64,000 bases of DNA from Cytospora piceicola (Eukaryota > Ascomycota > Sordariomycetes > Diaporthales > Cytosporaceae): NCBI GenBank assembly GCA_023375675.1, contig JALQBC010000002.1, positions 806,001-870,000 on the forward strand, given 5' to 3'. The first letter of the stretch is position 1; every line of letters begins with the position of its first letter. Below the pieces are notes generated by a model, which was not told the DNA's origin, searched no databases, and was given only the letters and a program-made list of their open reading frames with translations. Position numbers and translations under genes: made by a program. This document shows, piece after piece, positions 12,029-23,812 of this stretch.

Positions 12029-12992
12029 TTATCTCGACGGGATAAACTTGTCGGAGTCAGTCCTTTGCTCTGCGGTAGTCTCCGGGAAGGCCGCAATGCC
12101 AGCCAGGATACCCGCCACCATGAACAACAAAGAGATGATGGACCACACAACGCCCCAACACTGGGACGAGCCTCCGTATCTCTTAGAGAACTGTGATGCG
12201 TCGGAAGAGTTGACCTTTCGGAAAATCAGGTCGTCGCAGATATCCCAGGCGCTGTAGAGCGAGCTCATGACGCCGATGAAGAGCTACACACCGAGTGTCA
12301 GCAACAGATCTCAAGCATGAGCGGGCACGGGAGGTGAGAGGGAAGGGAGCCAAACTGACAATGAAGTATCGCAGCGCCTCCGCATCAGCAATGAACCAGC
12401 ACGCCACCATCAAACCCACAGACAGCAGGACCGTTCCGATGGTCAGCCAGTCCTTCCGTCCCCACCAGATAATGAGCAGGAAGGCCGCCCCCACGACAAA
12501 GCTCGCAACCTTGCTGGCCACGATGTCAAACCCGCAGAACATCAACAGGGCACCGATCAGGCTGCTCCCCAGGTACCCAGCAGGCAGCGTCACCGCGCCC
12601 TTGCCACCCCTCATGTGCGTGACGCCGCCCTCCCGCGGGTCGAGGCTGATAGACTCGACCTTGCCGCCGGTGAGCTTGCACGCGAAGGCGTGGCCGAACT
12701 CGTGGAAGGCGATGACCAGCATCTTGAAGGGCCACAGGACGTAGCGCACGTAGGGGATGTTCCAGAGTATGGCGATGCCGACCACATATGCTGCTATGAC
12801 GCCGAGGGATATCTTCTGGGCGTCCGAGGTTACGGAGAGGGATCGCCGGAGAAGTAGGCCGTGGGCGGCTGTGCGGAGGGCGTCGGGCCCGGCCTCGGCT
12901 AGGGTTCGTTTCGCCGCCATGAGCACGGCTGCGTTGGCGGAGCGAGGGATCTCGAAGCTCCGTAGGGCGTGAGGTGCCATTGTGGGTGCCAT
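12029..12992 (-). CDS. Peptidase M50B-like membrane metalloprotease
   Basis: Two exons (12992-12360, 12283-12029) with an intron at 12284-12359 (GTCAGT donor, CTGAC branch, TAG acceptor) give 295 residues. The metal-binding helix HEFGH is at residues 97-101, inside VIAFHEFGHAFACKLTGG. It is followed by an LDPREGGVTHMRGG segment and several hydrophobic helices, as in the M50B-like family (distant relatives of site-2 proteases). The join restores RYFILFIGVMSSLYSAWDIC, the typical end of this family. Such proteins sit in internal membranes and may cut within the bilayer; substrates of the fungal members are unknown. The ATG at 12992 was chosen over an upstream in-frame extension, which lacks family similarity. 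A second ATG at 12980 is a near alternative. Confidence 0.9.
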
Positions 12993-15900
12993 AATGGGCT
13001 TTGTGTATGATGCCTTCCCACCAGTCGCTCTTGAAAACTTGTATGTATAGTTTTTCCTTGTTTGGTTGGTTGTAAACAATAGCCGATGTTCGATTGTTCG
13101 CCGTTGCGACGTTAGCGGCCGTTGAAGGGAACGAGCGTCGGTAGAGGTTCGATAAGTTGCGCAGACGTGGAATAAAGTTGTCAAAGGATCAATGTGATCA
13201 ACAACCGAGCGAAAATATAGTGAAACGATTCTCAAAAGAAAAGAGAGTAGAGAGGCTGCGCAACAACAGGGCTGTGGTTTACTTTTTGCTTACGCGTTCA
13301 CCACGTTGTTGAGTGGCAGAGTGGGAATTGGCCCAGTAACCGGTCGCATTCCTTGAGTGGTTGCAGTGCCTCGCAACGTCCCAGCGGCCCCAGGTGAAAC
13401 GTGAAACCACCTGCGCTGCTGGGATGGGCACCTGGACAACCAGACAACCAAGCCTAGCCCGTGCTCGGCCCAGGAACAAACCCCACTAAAAGAACAGGAT
13501 GGTGCGTGGCCCTTGTGGCTGCGCCGAGCAGTAATTGCTATTTTTGGCATCATCACGCTCAAAGTTCTGCCAGAGCCACCAAAAAGCCAAAAAATGGCTG
13601 GCCGCTCTTGCGCATCATTGAATGACAAAAGCCTGCCTAGGTAGCTTCACCTCGTGATATCTTATTGCCTCTGATTCCATTGCAAGAAGAGGCTTGCCCA
13701 ACGCAAATAAAGAAAATGGGGAAAAGAGAAGTAGATAGGGTCCAGAAGCTTGGGCAACGGTGCAAATTCGTGAACGCTATACTGCACACCAGAATATAGC
13801 ACCATAGTAGTACAGTTGACCGCGCTTATCACCAGTGGGTTTCCTGCCCCCCAGGTGACCAGATTGCCGAGGTGGAGCCAAATTCCTGGGGAAATCTGGG
13901 GAAGATATCCAGACCCAGTTCGGTTGATACAAGGGCCTTTATCGCTTTTCGCAAACTGTAGCTGAACATGGTCCTGCCTAATGACAGGTCTGTAGAATAT
14001 CTTCTAACCCTCTGACAGTTCATCGCGGCCCTGGATTGACCACAGCTGGCGTTTCTGGTGATACGGGAACATTGACGGCCGTCACAAGGCCTGACTTCGA
14101 AAGCACCCAAATATGGTTCGTCAATCCATTTTCGACAGATTTTCATCATTGGATAGAGGGCTCGACTCGTCTAGGGGGACCATCATCGGAGATCACCTTT
14201 AAAGGAAGCCAAAATTGCTATGGGAGGCCGTGACACTGCAACCACACCTCTTTTCGCCCCGAAGCCTCTCAGTGTCATCAGGTCAAGCTGCTTTTGAGTC
14301 ATGAGGGCCTCGTCATGCCTTGTGATTTCCTGCGTCCAGGAACCTGGGTTACTCGTGAGGTCTTAATCATAGTTCTTCCCATGCACCAACATACCACCAG
14401 AGACTTCCGGTACGGTCTTGGCGGGTCGGCTGGGCGCGACGGTTGACGAAAATGATGGTGCGGTCGCATAATATTGACCCGGTCGGTGGTCTGGTGACCG
14501 CCATGACAACAGAACAACGATAATCCTGCATCTGCATGTCGACAACATAGTATTTGAAAGATTAGCGAGCCTTGGGACGGGTATAGTAAGCTATCTTGCA
14601 TAAGTCTATGCTTTGGTGAAGACAACTGGCTTATAAAGACAGCAACCCGCAAGGCATAACCTTGCGAAGCAAAGGTTCGGCGGGGCGTATAATAATACAA
14701 GACATGTCTTGTACATGTATGGGATGAGTTGTTGCCGGAGAGTACCTAGGTATGCATATGACGGGTCTTGTGCTGCACAACTAACCCCCAGCTCGGTATA
14801 TATGGAAGCTGTGAGTACCACGGGGTGTTTCGTGAACTGCCATGCAAAGAAATATTCAAAAATTGTTGTGGGCGAGTCGTAGAATTGTTGATCGAATTCA
14901 AGGTGGTTGAGCTGAAGGCTTCCAAACGAAGCTTAGGCGGCGATATAGAGTTGGTAAGGTCGTCCTTGCAAAAGGTTCGTGGGGAACTTGCATGTCCTTG
15001 TCGGTCGATCATGGCAACTCTGTCAACAGCTTGTTCTTGGGTGTCTGGCGACAACATTCATGACGTGTCCAAGACGGAAATGTCCGATGTGATATACCAC
15101 CAGGAAGGGTGATGAACGACTGTCATATATCTTGACATTCCACCCAGGCATGAGCAAATGTATACCCAATGCCCTGAATCAGGCCGTCCAGTGATGGCTA
15201 TGAGGTCAAAATCTGAAGGCTTGGATAGGGAGAGGAAGTGTAGAGGGGAACCAGGAATCTGGGGGCAGGAAACGAAGGAATTTAACGGAGGAAGGAGCCT
15301 TGATAGTCGCGACCAGACACCCAGGCTAAACTCTAGATGGCGTCTTGACCTAGACCATCTTCGGTACGCCACATTAGCCAAACCACTTCAGGCTATAAGG
15401 TACTCCGGGCGGTTATAACTTCACCCAGTGCTTAGACTTAACCGTTTCCTTCTGGCGCCGATATGGAGTCCAACCGGTCAAAGATGCACCGAGCGGCGTC
15501 TTGACAACCAAGGACATGTCAGTAAAGGTCGACTCGGTGGGTCATGTTCAGCAAAATCTGGGGAACGAAGCAGAAACATGGGGAACGCAGGCTTCCCCTC
15601 GGGGCTGACAATCACCGGAAGTATCTTGGAATCAAGATGATGATGACAAGGTTCGACAGCCCCTGGTGGTCACTCGTGGCCATGCACCAGTGTTGTAGTG
15701 GCATAAAAAGGCCAGTGGCTGCTGTTCTTGTTGTGAGTCTGGAATATGAGCAGTTCTCCTTCTGTTCTGCTTTTCTTTGCCCTGTTGTTTCGGTTTTTCA
15801 GAGCTTACGAGGAGAGTGATGATGCTCGCTGGCGAGGCATCAGCATCACATCCCCATCTTCACCCCAGACACTGCGTACTCCATGGCGATCAATCTGCTA

Positions 15901-17791
15901 TTCAACACCTGTACGTGACGCCGCCCAGAGATGGGAACGTCCTTTCAGTGCTGCCGAGAGGCTCGAGAAGTCTCGCAGTTCGACGATCAAATGGCCGTTT
16001 CATGGTGTGAGAAGCATAACTATCCCCCGTTCTCGCATCCAACGTCCCATGCCGGAGTGCTCATCATCTATGGAAGTGGCCAAAATCGGCGAACGTATCC
16101 ATCTGCTGAATCTGGGGAGGTCGACTGTCATCCGCAAACCTGGTCGGCGTAACCCAGAAGGCGCTAGCCCCGGACTCTCCTCGGCGGCAAGGATGGCTGG
16201 CGATGTGGGACGGCAAACCCAAATTCACCACCCCTGCACTGCGTTCTCCTGTCGCTGGTCACTGTCACCAGGCAGCTACAGTCATGCGGGGGTCCTGTAG
16301 AGGGTCATCACGCCCTTCAATCCCACCTGAGAGACCCCCGGAACTATTATTCGGCCTTGGCGAGAGAGCCCTCGGTCCGTAACCTCAAACTTGGCCCAGC
16401 TGGACCCGACATGGTTAGACTGGTCGATGGCGTGGTCCCGTTGAGCCTCATTTCTTCCTTCCTTCCATTTTCTTTGTTTTCTATTTCAATGTTGACGGAT
16501 TTGTTATCCTCCACCACTTTCGACCCCAAGTTTCGACCAGTGTGGATTTGTCGTGTTCCTGGATCCAGATCGTGTCGTGGAGTCCGGGGATCTCCACTGT
16601 TTTCCTGGAGTCAAGAGGTCTAGATCTCAAGCTGGAGAATTTATGGGCTCCAGAGCTTTTTTTAGGGTACGAGTGGTAAGCGGGCACGCGACCTTGGAAA
16701 AAGAAACAGCCGGAATCCTGTCGCTCTGGGGTTTAAGCTTCTGAAAAGTGGAGAATCTGGGGATATTTACATAATACCCCATTCAGGTTTCCTGCACCAT
16801 TTGATCTTTTCATGGGGTTTTCTAGTGGCATGCCTACTAGTCTACCCCATACTAAACCTGGAGACGAGAAAGTCTGGAGATTCAAGTCCGGAGACTGAAG
16901 ACTGGCGAGCGGACGCCATGTACCGTCACGGCGTCACCGTAGCTTTCGTGCGAAGCAGGCCGCTCAGCAGTGGCCGACCTAGATGGCTCCCTCAGTCACC
17001 CGACCGCAGCATGGTCTGATCCACCCGTTGCCATCATCACGACCGAACGATGTCCAACATCCCATGCGAGGATTCGGGATGCGCTGCAACAGGATGGCCA
17101 CCACAATTGACGGTGGTAGTGATGCTGTCGGTACACAACGAATGGCAGTTCTAGGACTAGATCTTGGAGAGGGCATGGGTTAAGTCGTGAATCACTGTCC
17201 ATCATTCATCTCATGAAGCCTATTTTATGGGGTAAAAGGCGAGAGAAACAGCGACACAAAGCACAGGATGGGCGTTGTTTCCACTCCGACTATCAGATGG
17301 GCATGAAACGACCCTTGGATGGATTGCCCTCTCTTTTGGATCTGGGGATCCCGGTGGAGGGGACCCCGGTGCTCCGGTGGACAGACTCGGCCGTTCTCCA
17401 TTCTGGGGGTCCCCACAGGCGTCTAGAACCGGGGTACAATGACGCGCCGCTATCATGCCAGGACCCAGCAGAGAGGGAATATTGTCGCTTGGGGGCTTTA
17501 CAGAGTCGCAAGTCGACCAGATCGGTGGGTTCATGTTGCAGTACAAATAAGATCCTCCTACCCCGTGGGAAAATAAACTGTGGTACTACTACTCATCCCG
17601 CATCTACTCTGCTCACTTCCAAGCTTCCCCTCATTCTCCAATATTTATAAACGTTTTTTATCGTTTCACAGGATCTGTTAATCTCCTGTTCATCGCCAAA
17701 CAACAGCTTATTTACTTGTCTACCACCTGCTCTCAAGCATACGACATCAGCTCGGGTTCACCAACCGATAGTCACCACAGACACCCTCAAC
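12993..17791. other. Very long divergent intergenic region upstream of the sugar transporter
   Basis: 4.8 kb separates the starts of the M50B-like gene and the sugar transporter. None of the open frames has a signal, a domain or matching splice partners, so I call no gene. The part from 13.88 to 17.43 kb has many CTGGGG or CCGGGG motifs, several behind AAT. A TACCTAGGTA palindrome lies at 14743-14752. A non-coding RNA here cannot be excluded. Confidence 0.55.
13886..17434. promoter_or_regulatory. Cluster of CreA/Mig1-like sites
   Basis: CTGGGG occurs at 13886, 13896, 15259, 15558, 16112, 16726, 16757, 17342 and 17403, and CCGGGG at 17429. At 13896, 15259, 15558, 16112 and 16757 the motif is AATCTGGGG, an AT box just 5' of the G-rich core. 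CreA (fungal glucose repressor) is known to bind SYGGRG and yeast Mig1 prefers an AT-rich flank. The next gene downstream is an MFS sugar transporter. The regulatory role is inference. Confidence 0.4.
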
Positions 17792-19695
17792 ATGGCTGAC
17801 TCCGTGTCGCCAGCGCCAACCACGATGGCGCCCACCATGAGCAAGAAGAAGCTCCAGGAAGCTCAAATCGAGAACCCCATCCGGGCAGAGAACATCCCTG
17901 CCATGGACGAAGCACAAGCACTCGCTGTTGCTCAGGCCGGCGGCTACGAAATCGACGCCCTTATCAACGAGATGGAGGCAGAGCTCGAGGCGGCTGGTGG
18001 CCTCAAGACTGGATTCTTCCAACTCAAGTTCAACGACCCTAGGCACTTCACATGGGTCATCGTCGCCTTTGCCTCCATGGGTGGTCTGCTCTCTGGACTC
18101 GATCAGTCGCTCATCTCGGGTGCGAACTTGTACCTCCCTGGCGACCTTGGCTTGACTACGTCACAGAACTCTTTGGTCAACTCTGCTATGCCTCTCGGTG
18201 CCGTTGGTGGTGCCTTGGCACTGGGAACGACCAACGAGATGTTTGGCAGAAAAATGGCCATCATCATCTCCACCATTCTTTACACTATCGGTGGTGCTAT
18301 GGAGGCTGGCTCGGTAAACTTTGGTAAGTCTATTTCTTTTCACATCCAGATGGTATTTCGTCTACTGTGAGGCCTACATATGCTAACTGCTACACAAAGG
18401 TATGATCGTCGCTGCTCGTGTGATTCTCGGTATGGGTGTTGGACTCGAGGGTGGTACCGTCCCCGTTTACGTCGCCGAGACCGTCGAGCGCAAAGTCCGT
18501 GGTAACCTCGTTTCCCTCTACCAGTTGAACATCGCTCTTGGTGAAGTCCTCGGATACGCCATCGCCGCCATGTTCCTGCAGGTACCTGGCAACTGGCGCT
18601 ACATCCTCGGCTCCTCCCTTGTCTTTTCCACCATCATGTTCGTGGGCATGCTCTTCCTCCCCGAGTCCCCACGTTTCCTCATGCACAAGGGCCAGACGCT
18701 CGAAGCCTACAAGGTGTGGAAGCGCATCCGCGGCATCGAGAGCCAAGAGGCCAGGGAGGAGTTCTTTATCATGAAGGTGTCCGTCCAGCACGAACAGGTC
18801 ATGGTCTCCGAGTCAGCCAGCAACAAGCAGTTCCCATGGTTGGACTTCTTCACCGTGCCCCGCGCCCGCCGCGCCCTGATCTACGCAAACATCATGATCC
18901 TCCTGGGCCAGCTGACTGGTGTCAACGCAATTATGTACTACGTACGTTTTCCCCCATGGTCCCTCCTCAAACATTCGATATGAAACCTTACTGACTGAGA
19001 TTGTTGAACAGATGAGTGTCCTCATGTCCCAGATCGGATTCGACGACGAGAAGGCCAACTACATGTCCCTAGTCGGTGGCGGTTCCCTCCTCATCGGCAC
19101 GATCCCAGCCATTTTCCTGATGGAGAAGTTTGGCCGCCGCTTCTGGGCAAACATGATGTTGCCTGGTTTCTTCATCGGTCTGGTCGTCATCGGCGCCTCC
19201 TACCAGATTCCCATCGCGACCAACCCCAAGGGCTCCATGGCGTGCTACCTCATCGGCCTGATCCTCTACATGAGCTTCTTCGGCTGCTACGCCTGTCTGA
19301 CATGGGTCATTCCGTCCGAAGTCTACCCCACCTACCTGCGATCCTACGGCATGACCACATCCGCGACCCTCCAGTTCCTGGCCAGCTTCGCTGTCACCTA
19401 CAACTTCTCGGCCATGCAGGACGCCATGACGCGGACGGGCCTGACCCTGGGCTTCTACGGTGGTATTGCCATCCTGGGCTGGTTCTACCAGGTCCTGTTC
19501 ATGCCCGAGACCAAGGACAAGACGCTCGAGGAGATCGACCTGATCTTCGAGAGGCCCACACGGGATATCGTCGCGGAGAACTTGGCGAACACCGCAAGGG
19601 CTTCGTCCAACTTCTTCTCTGGACGGTGGTCGGCCAAGTCTCAGTTCGCGGCTGAGGCAAGAGTGCAGGAAGAGAAGTTCAACGAGAAGGCTTAG
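17792..19695 (+). CDS. MFS sugar/H+ symporter (hexose transporter family)
   Basis: Three exons (17792-18323, 18400-18941, 19012-19695) join in frame to 585 residues; introns are 76 and 70 nt. After a cytosolic N-tail of about 80 residues come 12 expected helices with the sugar-porter signatures: DQSLISGANLYLPGD, FGRK and FGRR after helices 2 and 8, VPVYVAETVERKVRG, PESPRFLMHKGQ, SEVYPTYLRSYG and PETKDKTLEEID. It should import a sugar with protons at the plasma membrane; the exact sugar is not readable. One oddity: the block usually written QQ-x-x-G-x-N reads GQLTGVNAIMYY, so the first Gln is Gly. The long upstream region with CreA-like motifs suggests carbon-source control. Confidence 0.95.
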
Positions 19696-20112
19696 GTTGG
19701 TGGCTGGATGAATGGAGTATATGATATGCCTGGAATGATTTTTGAATGTTCTGTCACCGGTTATGGCGCACGGTGGCAGTTTTGATGCTAGATTACGTTA
19801 CGAATCTCACGATACCCAATGGAGATTTCTTTAATACACATGTTTTTAAATATTTTGAGCCTTGCACATATTGATCAGTATTTAGTCTTATGGCTCCATG
19901 TGAGAACGCTCCCGACTTTGACTCAAATGCTTGTAACAGCCGTTTGATAGCCTTCCCAACTCACTTCTCTTTCGAATCGTGTTCGGGGGGATTCTCTTCC
20001 TTTTACACGTCCCGGGTCACTATAATATCATCAAGTCCCTTCATTAGAGTCTTTGGTAAAGGCATGCAAGTGCAGGGTTTGAGAACAACTAGAACAGCAT
20101 AGGATTTAATTT
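19696..20112. other. Intergenic region between convergent genes
   Basis: The 3' flanks of the sugar transporter and the lipocalin-fold gene meet here. It is AT-rich, and I see nothing else. Confidence 0.5.
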
Positions 20113-21299
20113 TCAAGAGAAGGGACCCATCTGCTCCCACAATGCAAATCCCGTGCTGTTTTCTTTGTCATTGTCTTGGAGTCCTCCCGTCAAGCTCCCA
20201 ATCCACCTCCTGTATGTGCTCGGATCGCCATCCGACTGGATCACGTTTGTTTGCTGGGCTGTGAAGGCGAACTTGCCAATGTCTTCGCCGGCGTCGATGT
20301 TGATGTACAGACCCTCCAGAGACGCCGAGCCGTTGAAGGGAACGGGATACACAATGCCTCGTGTGCCGAAGGGACGGATCACGACGAAGTTCGGATCGCA
20401 CGTGCTATAGATGACCTGGTCGTGCTGCGTGATGTATGCCGAGGCGACGACCTCGCCATTGTCCTGGATAATCCAGAAAAACACGACGGAGTAAGGGCCT
20501 GAACGTCCATGGCCCCAGTACCATTGATTGAGGACTTCGGCGTAGGAATTGGATCCCCAGTTCTGATTCAGAAAAGGGTCTTGTCAGCCACTCTCTCTGG
20601 TTCAAAAATCCAACCTAACAAGCATGCTACACGCATGGGACCAAATTATACCTTGTCATGATATCCGCTGCACTTGAAACCAACCGATGTTCCGTTTACA
20701 CTGATATCCACAGATGCCACGGCATCAGGAACAAGGTTTATCCACAGTATATGCTCCGCGTCGGTCAGTGATGCACCATCAACTGCTGGAACACATTTCA
20801 CATGGGGAGGAGCGATCGATGAAATATGAATCTCGCCCGTGACCCCTTGCTCCTTAATATCCAGCTGGATAGTGTATCCGGAGAGGTCCGGCACTGACCT
20901 CCACGAAAAGGCCTCCGCAACTGCAATGGAACCTTCCCCGACCGTCGAGAACTTGAGTTGATCCTGGGGTATCGAGATCGCCATCCAGGTACCTTTCGGA
21001 TATGAAATGGTCAGGTCTGCCGACAGCTCCGGCGACCCCGTCGCCGAGTATGTTACACTTGTGACGAAGACCACCGAGGAGTTGTGATCTTCTGATACGA
21101 CGTCGAAGTACCACCATTCATAGGAAGTGGCGTTCGGCTCGGTTATGTAGACGCCATCTAAGGGCACCGTGCCGATTGTTTCGGTGATTGGCGTGCTGCC
21201 ATTGATCATGGGCAGAGGGAGAGTGAGGTTTTGGGGTGGTGGCCGCACAGCAGCCACTAGAGATGCTAAGAGCAGGTAAGCATTCTGAGAAGAGACCAT
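20113..21299 (-). CDS. Lipocalin-fold protein of the CrtC/Diels-Alderase-like type
   Basis: Two exons (21299-20652, 20562-20113) with an 89-nt intron (GTATAA donor, CAG acceptor) give 365 residues, the usual length for this group. The N-terminus MVSSQNAYLLLASLVAAV looks like a signal peptide, and several NxS/T sites follow. The segment NATSYEWWYFDVVSED is the hallmark WYFD strand of the family, followed by two beta-rich halves, as in hydroxyneurosporene-synthase-like lipocalin pairs. Fungal members include pericyclases that form decalins in PKS-NRPS pathways, but many relatives have no known role. No polyketide or peptide synthase lies in this window, so the substrate is unknown. The upstream ATG extension was rejected because it breaks the signal peptide. 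Confidence 0.75.
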
Positions 21300-22038
21300 T
21301 GTGGTATTGTGCTTGAGAACTGATGGGTTTAGAGACCGGAAATATGTCACTAGTTGATTTAATATTCTTCTACCTTGGTCACAACTTGGAAACTGCCGCA
21401 ATGGAACACCCCCTCACTTTCGCAATACTGGCCTGAGCACCAATCATCCTATTTTCCTTGAAATACCGGCTGACCCGTGTACGACAGCAGCATACTGCAG
21501 GAAATTATCCGGAATAAGCAAACCGGCAGTGGCACCTACGATCGAGAAATTCCTGGAATCTTTGTTTACTTTAATTTGATATTCCTGGTTTTTATTTGAT
21601 ACCTGTTGAATTTCCCGTTATATCTTTTCACTCTGAAATTTGTTCCCAGGGCGCCATGTTCTCTTTGCCTGGAGGTAGAAAAAAAAAACATTGATATATA
21701 TACCTAGGTATGAGATGTGTTGAAGAAGCGAGATAGTCGATAGTTCAGCATGTTCCCTCGAGCGCATTTGACGGTTTCATCTTACCCCTATTCGCCGCGA
21801 TCCATCTACAAGTATATATATGTACCGAATTCAGGGTCTCTCATTGAATTAAATACATACTGGAACTTTCATTATAACGTCATCGTGGCCCTGGCAGGAC
21901 AATGAATCGAAAGGGACGGGCAAGACCAACACGTCGGATTCACACTCATTCACAGAACCCAACTTGACGAAGAAACTGATGGATTTCATTGAAATGGAAC
22001 TGAATATGTAAATTGTTCTTGTTATAACACATCTGCAG
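21300..22038. other. Intergenic AT-rich region
   Basis: It holds the promoter of the lipocalin-fold gene and the 3' flank of the reductase gene. A perfect TACCTAGGTA lies at 21701-21710 after a poly-A run. No gene is seen. Confidence 0.5.
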
Positions 22039-23237
22039 CTAGTCCATCTTGATAACAACCTTGGAGAAATGCTGCTGCCTCTCCAACCTCTCAAACGCCT
22101 GCTTTGCATCCTCCAAGCTGAATTCGACATCGTCAACCGCCGGCTTCACCTTCTTCTCCTCAAGGAACTTCACCATATCCTTGAACATATCGCGCGATCC
22201 AAGATATATACCTCTAAACACGCAGACTCTCCACAGGGCACTCATCACATCCGGTGCCTTGGCAGCATCTCCAGGACCACCGATCATTCCGGTGACAGTG
22301 ATCAAACCGTGCAAACAGAGCGCGTCCAGTGATTGATCCATCGTCTTGGCGCCGACAACGTCGACGACGTGGTCTACGCCCCTGGACTCGGGCGTCAGGC
22401 TCTTAGCAACCTCACCCCAGTTTGTTTGTTCCCTGTAGTTAATGACGTGCTTGGCACCGAGCGAGAGCATCTTCTTTACCTTCTGTTCGGAACTGGTGAT
22501 GGCGATGACGTTGGCACCTGCTGCTACCGCGATCTAAAACACAGCTTTAATACCCGAAGGACACATTGAAGTTCCCCAACTTACCTGCAAAGCAGCGACA
22601 CTGACGCCACCAGTCCCCTGTACGAGGATCCAGTCGCCCTCCTTGACCTCATGGCCCCGCATCCCCATCAGCGCGTTCCAGGCCGTCAGCCCCGAGCACG
22701 TCAGGGTGGCAGCCTCCACGAAGGTCATGTGCCCGGGCATCGAGACGAGGGCGGTGTGGTGGAAGATCCCACGGCGGGCCAGGGTCCCGTTGAGCTTCTG
22801 CCCCAGGCCCGAGCAGACATCCTCAGACGCGGGAAGCGCCTCGTCTGCGATGTGTGGGCACATGTGTGCCACGACCTTGGCGCCGGGCGTCAACCAGGGT
22901 GACTTCTCGGAAACTTCCGAGCCGACTGCCACGACGACACCCGCGCCGTCGGATCCTGGGATCACATCCGGCGTTGCTGGGAGAGGGATGCCGCTGGACG
23001 GGTTGCCCTTTGATGGTTGTCAGTTTTGTGGTGATGAAGATGTGAGGAAGGAACATCTACCTTGGCGATAGCGATCTCCCGGTAGTTGAGAGATGCTGCA
23101 TGAATGTCGACAAGCACCTCATCTGGTGCGATCTGGGCTGCCTCAAATGTCAAAGATTCCTCGTACCGGAGGGATGATATTCCTTCCTGTGCCGAGTCCA
23201 AGACCCATCGGCCGTTGGTTGAGGTGTTGCTTGCCAT
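22039..23237 (-). CDS. Quinone-reductase-type MDR oxidoreductase
   Basis: Three exons (23237-23061, 23007-22585, 22533-22039) with short introns of 53 and 51 nt, all phase 0, give 364 residues. Motifs of the medium-chain dehydrogenase/reductase family are clear: HAASLNYREIAIAKG, IPGSDGAGVVVAVGSEV, AATLTCSGLTAWNAL, a Rossmann start VQGTGGVSVAALQIAVAAG, and GVDHVVDVVG. The NYR block in place of the catalytic Cys/His of zinc dehydrogenases places it with the zinc-free NAD(P)H quinone oxidoreductases and enoyl reductases. It lies head-to-tail upstream of the lipocalin-fold gene with a 739-bp gap, so a shared pathway is possible but unproven. Substrate unknown. Confidence 0.9.
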
Positions 23238-23812
23238 GGTTTCCTTATACGTGAAGTAAAGCCTAGGATCTTATGAAGTGGTTTATAGGTTATTACCGGG
23301 AACCCGATTCAAGCTGGCGGGGTCCTTTACCGCCGCTTTGAAATAAGCTTTGGACCGTGAGTGGATCACGGCCTGATGCGTGTGTTGATCGCAATTAGTC
23401 AGTAGAGCCCATGATTACTAATCAGAGTTTAACAGCGATGTCTTTGTTCCTGTTCATACGGCCTGGGAAAATAGTTCATGTCGTCGATTTTAGGACAGTG
23501 CTGGGACTTGAGATATGTAGTTGACAGTTCAGACGTAATGGCACAGCAACGAGACAGAGTATCGAGACCTAAAACTCAAACGTAACGCAACACTGTTTCG
23601 AGGAAGACCAGGGGCCAGGGGATCGTCACCCCCCGACGCCGACTGCATTGCTATTATAGATAACTAACTGAATAGGAACAAGATAAACAGAGTAAAATGG
23701 ACAACAAGAAAGGTAGGATGAAACAAATAGGCTAGAATGGCTAGACAGCTACTTGTTGCTCAGTCTCTTAGAAACGAATATCTCCTCACTGCCTCGACAA
23801 AAGGCCCACCCT
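23238..23812. other. Intergenic region
   Basis: Promoter of the MDR reductase gene and 3' flank of the NLP gene. No gene or repeat seen. Confidence 0.5.

Noticed and set aside
15746..16300. 184-codon frame in the long region before the sugar transporter
   Set aside because: Begins with a hydrophobic run but lacks conserved content, and it overlaps other equally open frames.
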